This document shows positions 63,676-64,000 of a DNA stretch of 64,000 nucleotides, in pieces. Each line of letters begins with the position of its first letter. Positions within the stretch are counted from its first letter, which is position 1. A program made the position numbers and the translations under genes. Origin of the DNA: Thermoanaerobaculum sp. (GTDB lineage Bacteria > Acidobacteriota > Thermoanaerobaculia > Multivoradales > UBA5704); NCBI GenBank assembly GCA_021154885.1, contig JAJKHS010000028.1:1-64000 (forward strand), in the 5' to 3' direction. The notes beneath the pieces were generated by a model that was not told the DNA's origin, made no database searches, and was given only the letters and a program-made list of their open reading frames with translations.

Positions 63676-64000
63676 TGCTCATCAGGAGGACGAGCACCTT
63701 TTCATGTCGGCGCTGTCGAGCCAGATGGAGGGTCTCGCAGGAGGGGTGAGATTTTTAAGACTTTTATTCATCTGTTCGAACCCCATTACCCATTGTATGG
63801 TGTTTTGTAGGCATACAACTTACTTGTGCCGAAACCGTGCCCAAGCGAGCCGGCCTGCTCTATGCTCCTCTCCCCGCGCGGCAGCGGCACACGATCACCC
63901 CACTACCCGCCGGCCCATTCAGGCCCTGAGGGCGTGGTCAAACGGCTGGAGGCGGCGCCAGCCGCTTGGCGATCTCCGAGCAGGCCGCGAAGGTGGTTCT
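63676..64000. other. mostly noncoding end of window; possible tail of an entering minus-strand gene
   Basis: The first part (63740-63830) is unusually AT-rich for this window and may hold the promoter of the HTH gene. From the right edge a minus-strand frame reads AACSEIAKRLAPPPAV and stops at TGA 63938-63940, about 20 codons. It could be the C-terminus of a gene outside the window, but it is too short to identify. Confidence 0.3.
63792..63818 (-). promoter_or_regulatory. weak promoter candidate for the HTH gene
   Basis: On the minus strand TTGTAT (63813-63818) and TACAAT (63792-63797) are separated by 15 bases, shorter than ideal, within the AT-rich patch upstream of the HTH gene. It is suggestive only. 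Confidence 0.25.

Noticed and set aside
63760-63800. GTTCGAACC-like sequence as a tRNA T arm
   Set aside because: The flanks do not pair into a T stem and no other tRNA arms are present.

Overview
The window is a GC-rich bacterial chromosome segment with strong Shine-Dalgarno sites. It holds three things in order: a tRNA-Pro edge with transposon and recombinase fossils, a large intact lipopeptide biosynthetic cluster, and a decayed BREX type 2 phage-defence island. FAAL-initiated NRPS/PKS genes, a c-type cytochrome with a signal peptide and a small secreted protein with two Cys-containing repeats fit a Gram-negative, high-GC phylum. My best guess is Acidobacteriota, with Myxococcota as an alternative; this is an inference and not proven.

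Left edge (1-3.9 kb): tRNA-Pro(GGG); a broken IS21-type istA fragment facing the C-terminal scrap of a large serine recombinase; an intact membrane M28 metallopeptidase; then a 350-bp gap with a PDZ-like remnant, a terminator-like hairpin, a 10-bp direct repeat and a possible promoter in front of the megasynthase genes.

Biosynthetic cluster (3.9-48.2 kb, all + strand, apparently undisrupted): seven tightly packed or overlapping megasynthase genes. Read by eye the assembly line is FAAL-ACP-C-A(Ser)-PCP / GT-C-A(Thr)-PCP-E / C-PCP-Cy-A(Cys)-Ox-PCP / KS-AT-ACP-Cy-A(Cys)-PCP-C / partial C-A(Ser)-PCP-C / A(?)-PCP-C-A(?)-PCP / C-A(Gln)-PCP-TE. It predicts a fatty-acylated Ser-D-Thr peptide carrying a thiazole, one unreduced malonate unit and a thiazoline, followed by Ser-X-Y-Gln and thioesterase release. 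The most striking feature is a glycosyltransferase fused to the N-terminus of the second NRPS. Downstream are a di-haem cytochrome c, an asparagine-synthetase homologue and two sulfotransferases (one fused to an SCP2-like domain). They look like tailoring genes, so the product may be a glycosylated and/or sulfated lipopeptide.

Right part (48.2-64 kb, mostly - strand): a two-gene operon (nucleotidyltransferase-like plus an unknown protein), then BREX type 2 genes in canonical order pglW-pglX-pglY-pglZ-brxD-brxHI. The island is dead or dying: brxHI, brxD, pglZ and pglW carry many frameshifts or nonsense codons, pglY carries one frameshift, and a large deletion has fused the 5' part of pglW to the last ~160 codons of pglX, removing the methyltransferase domain. 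A GNAT acetyltransferase gene, a small secreted Cys-repeat protein and a gene fragment lie between the pglX remnant and pglY. A small HTH gene sits upstream of pglW. The lack of any frameshift across 38 kb of megasynthase genes argues that the BREX lesions are real decay and not poor sequence quality.
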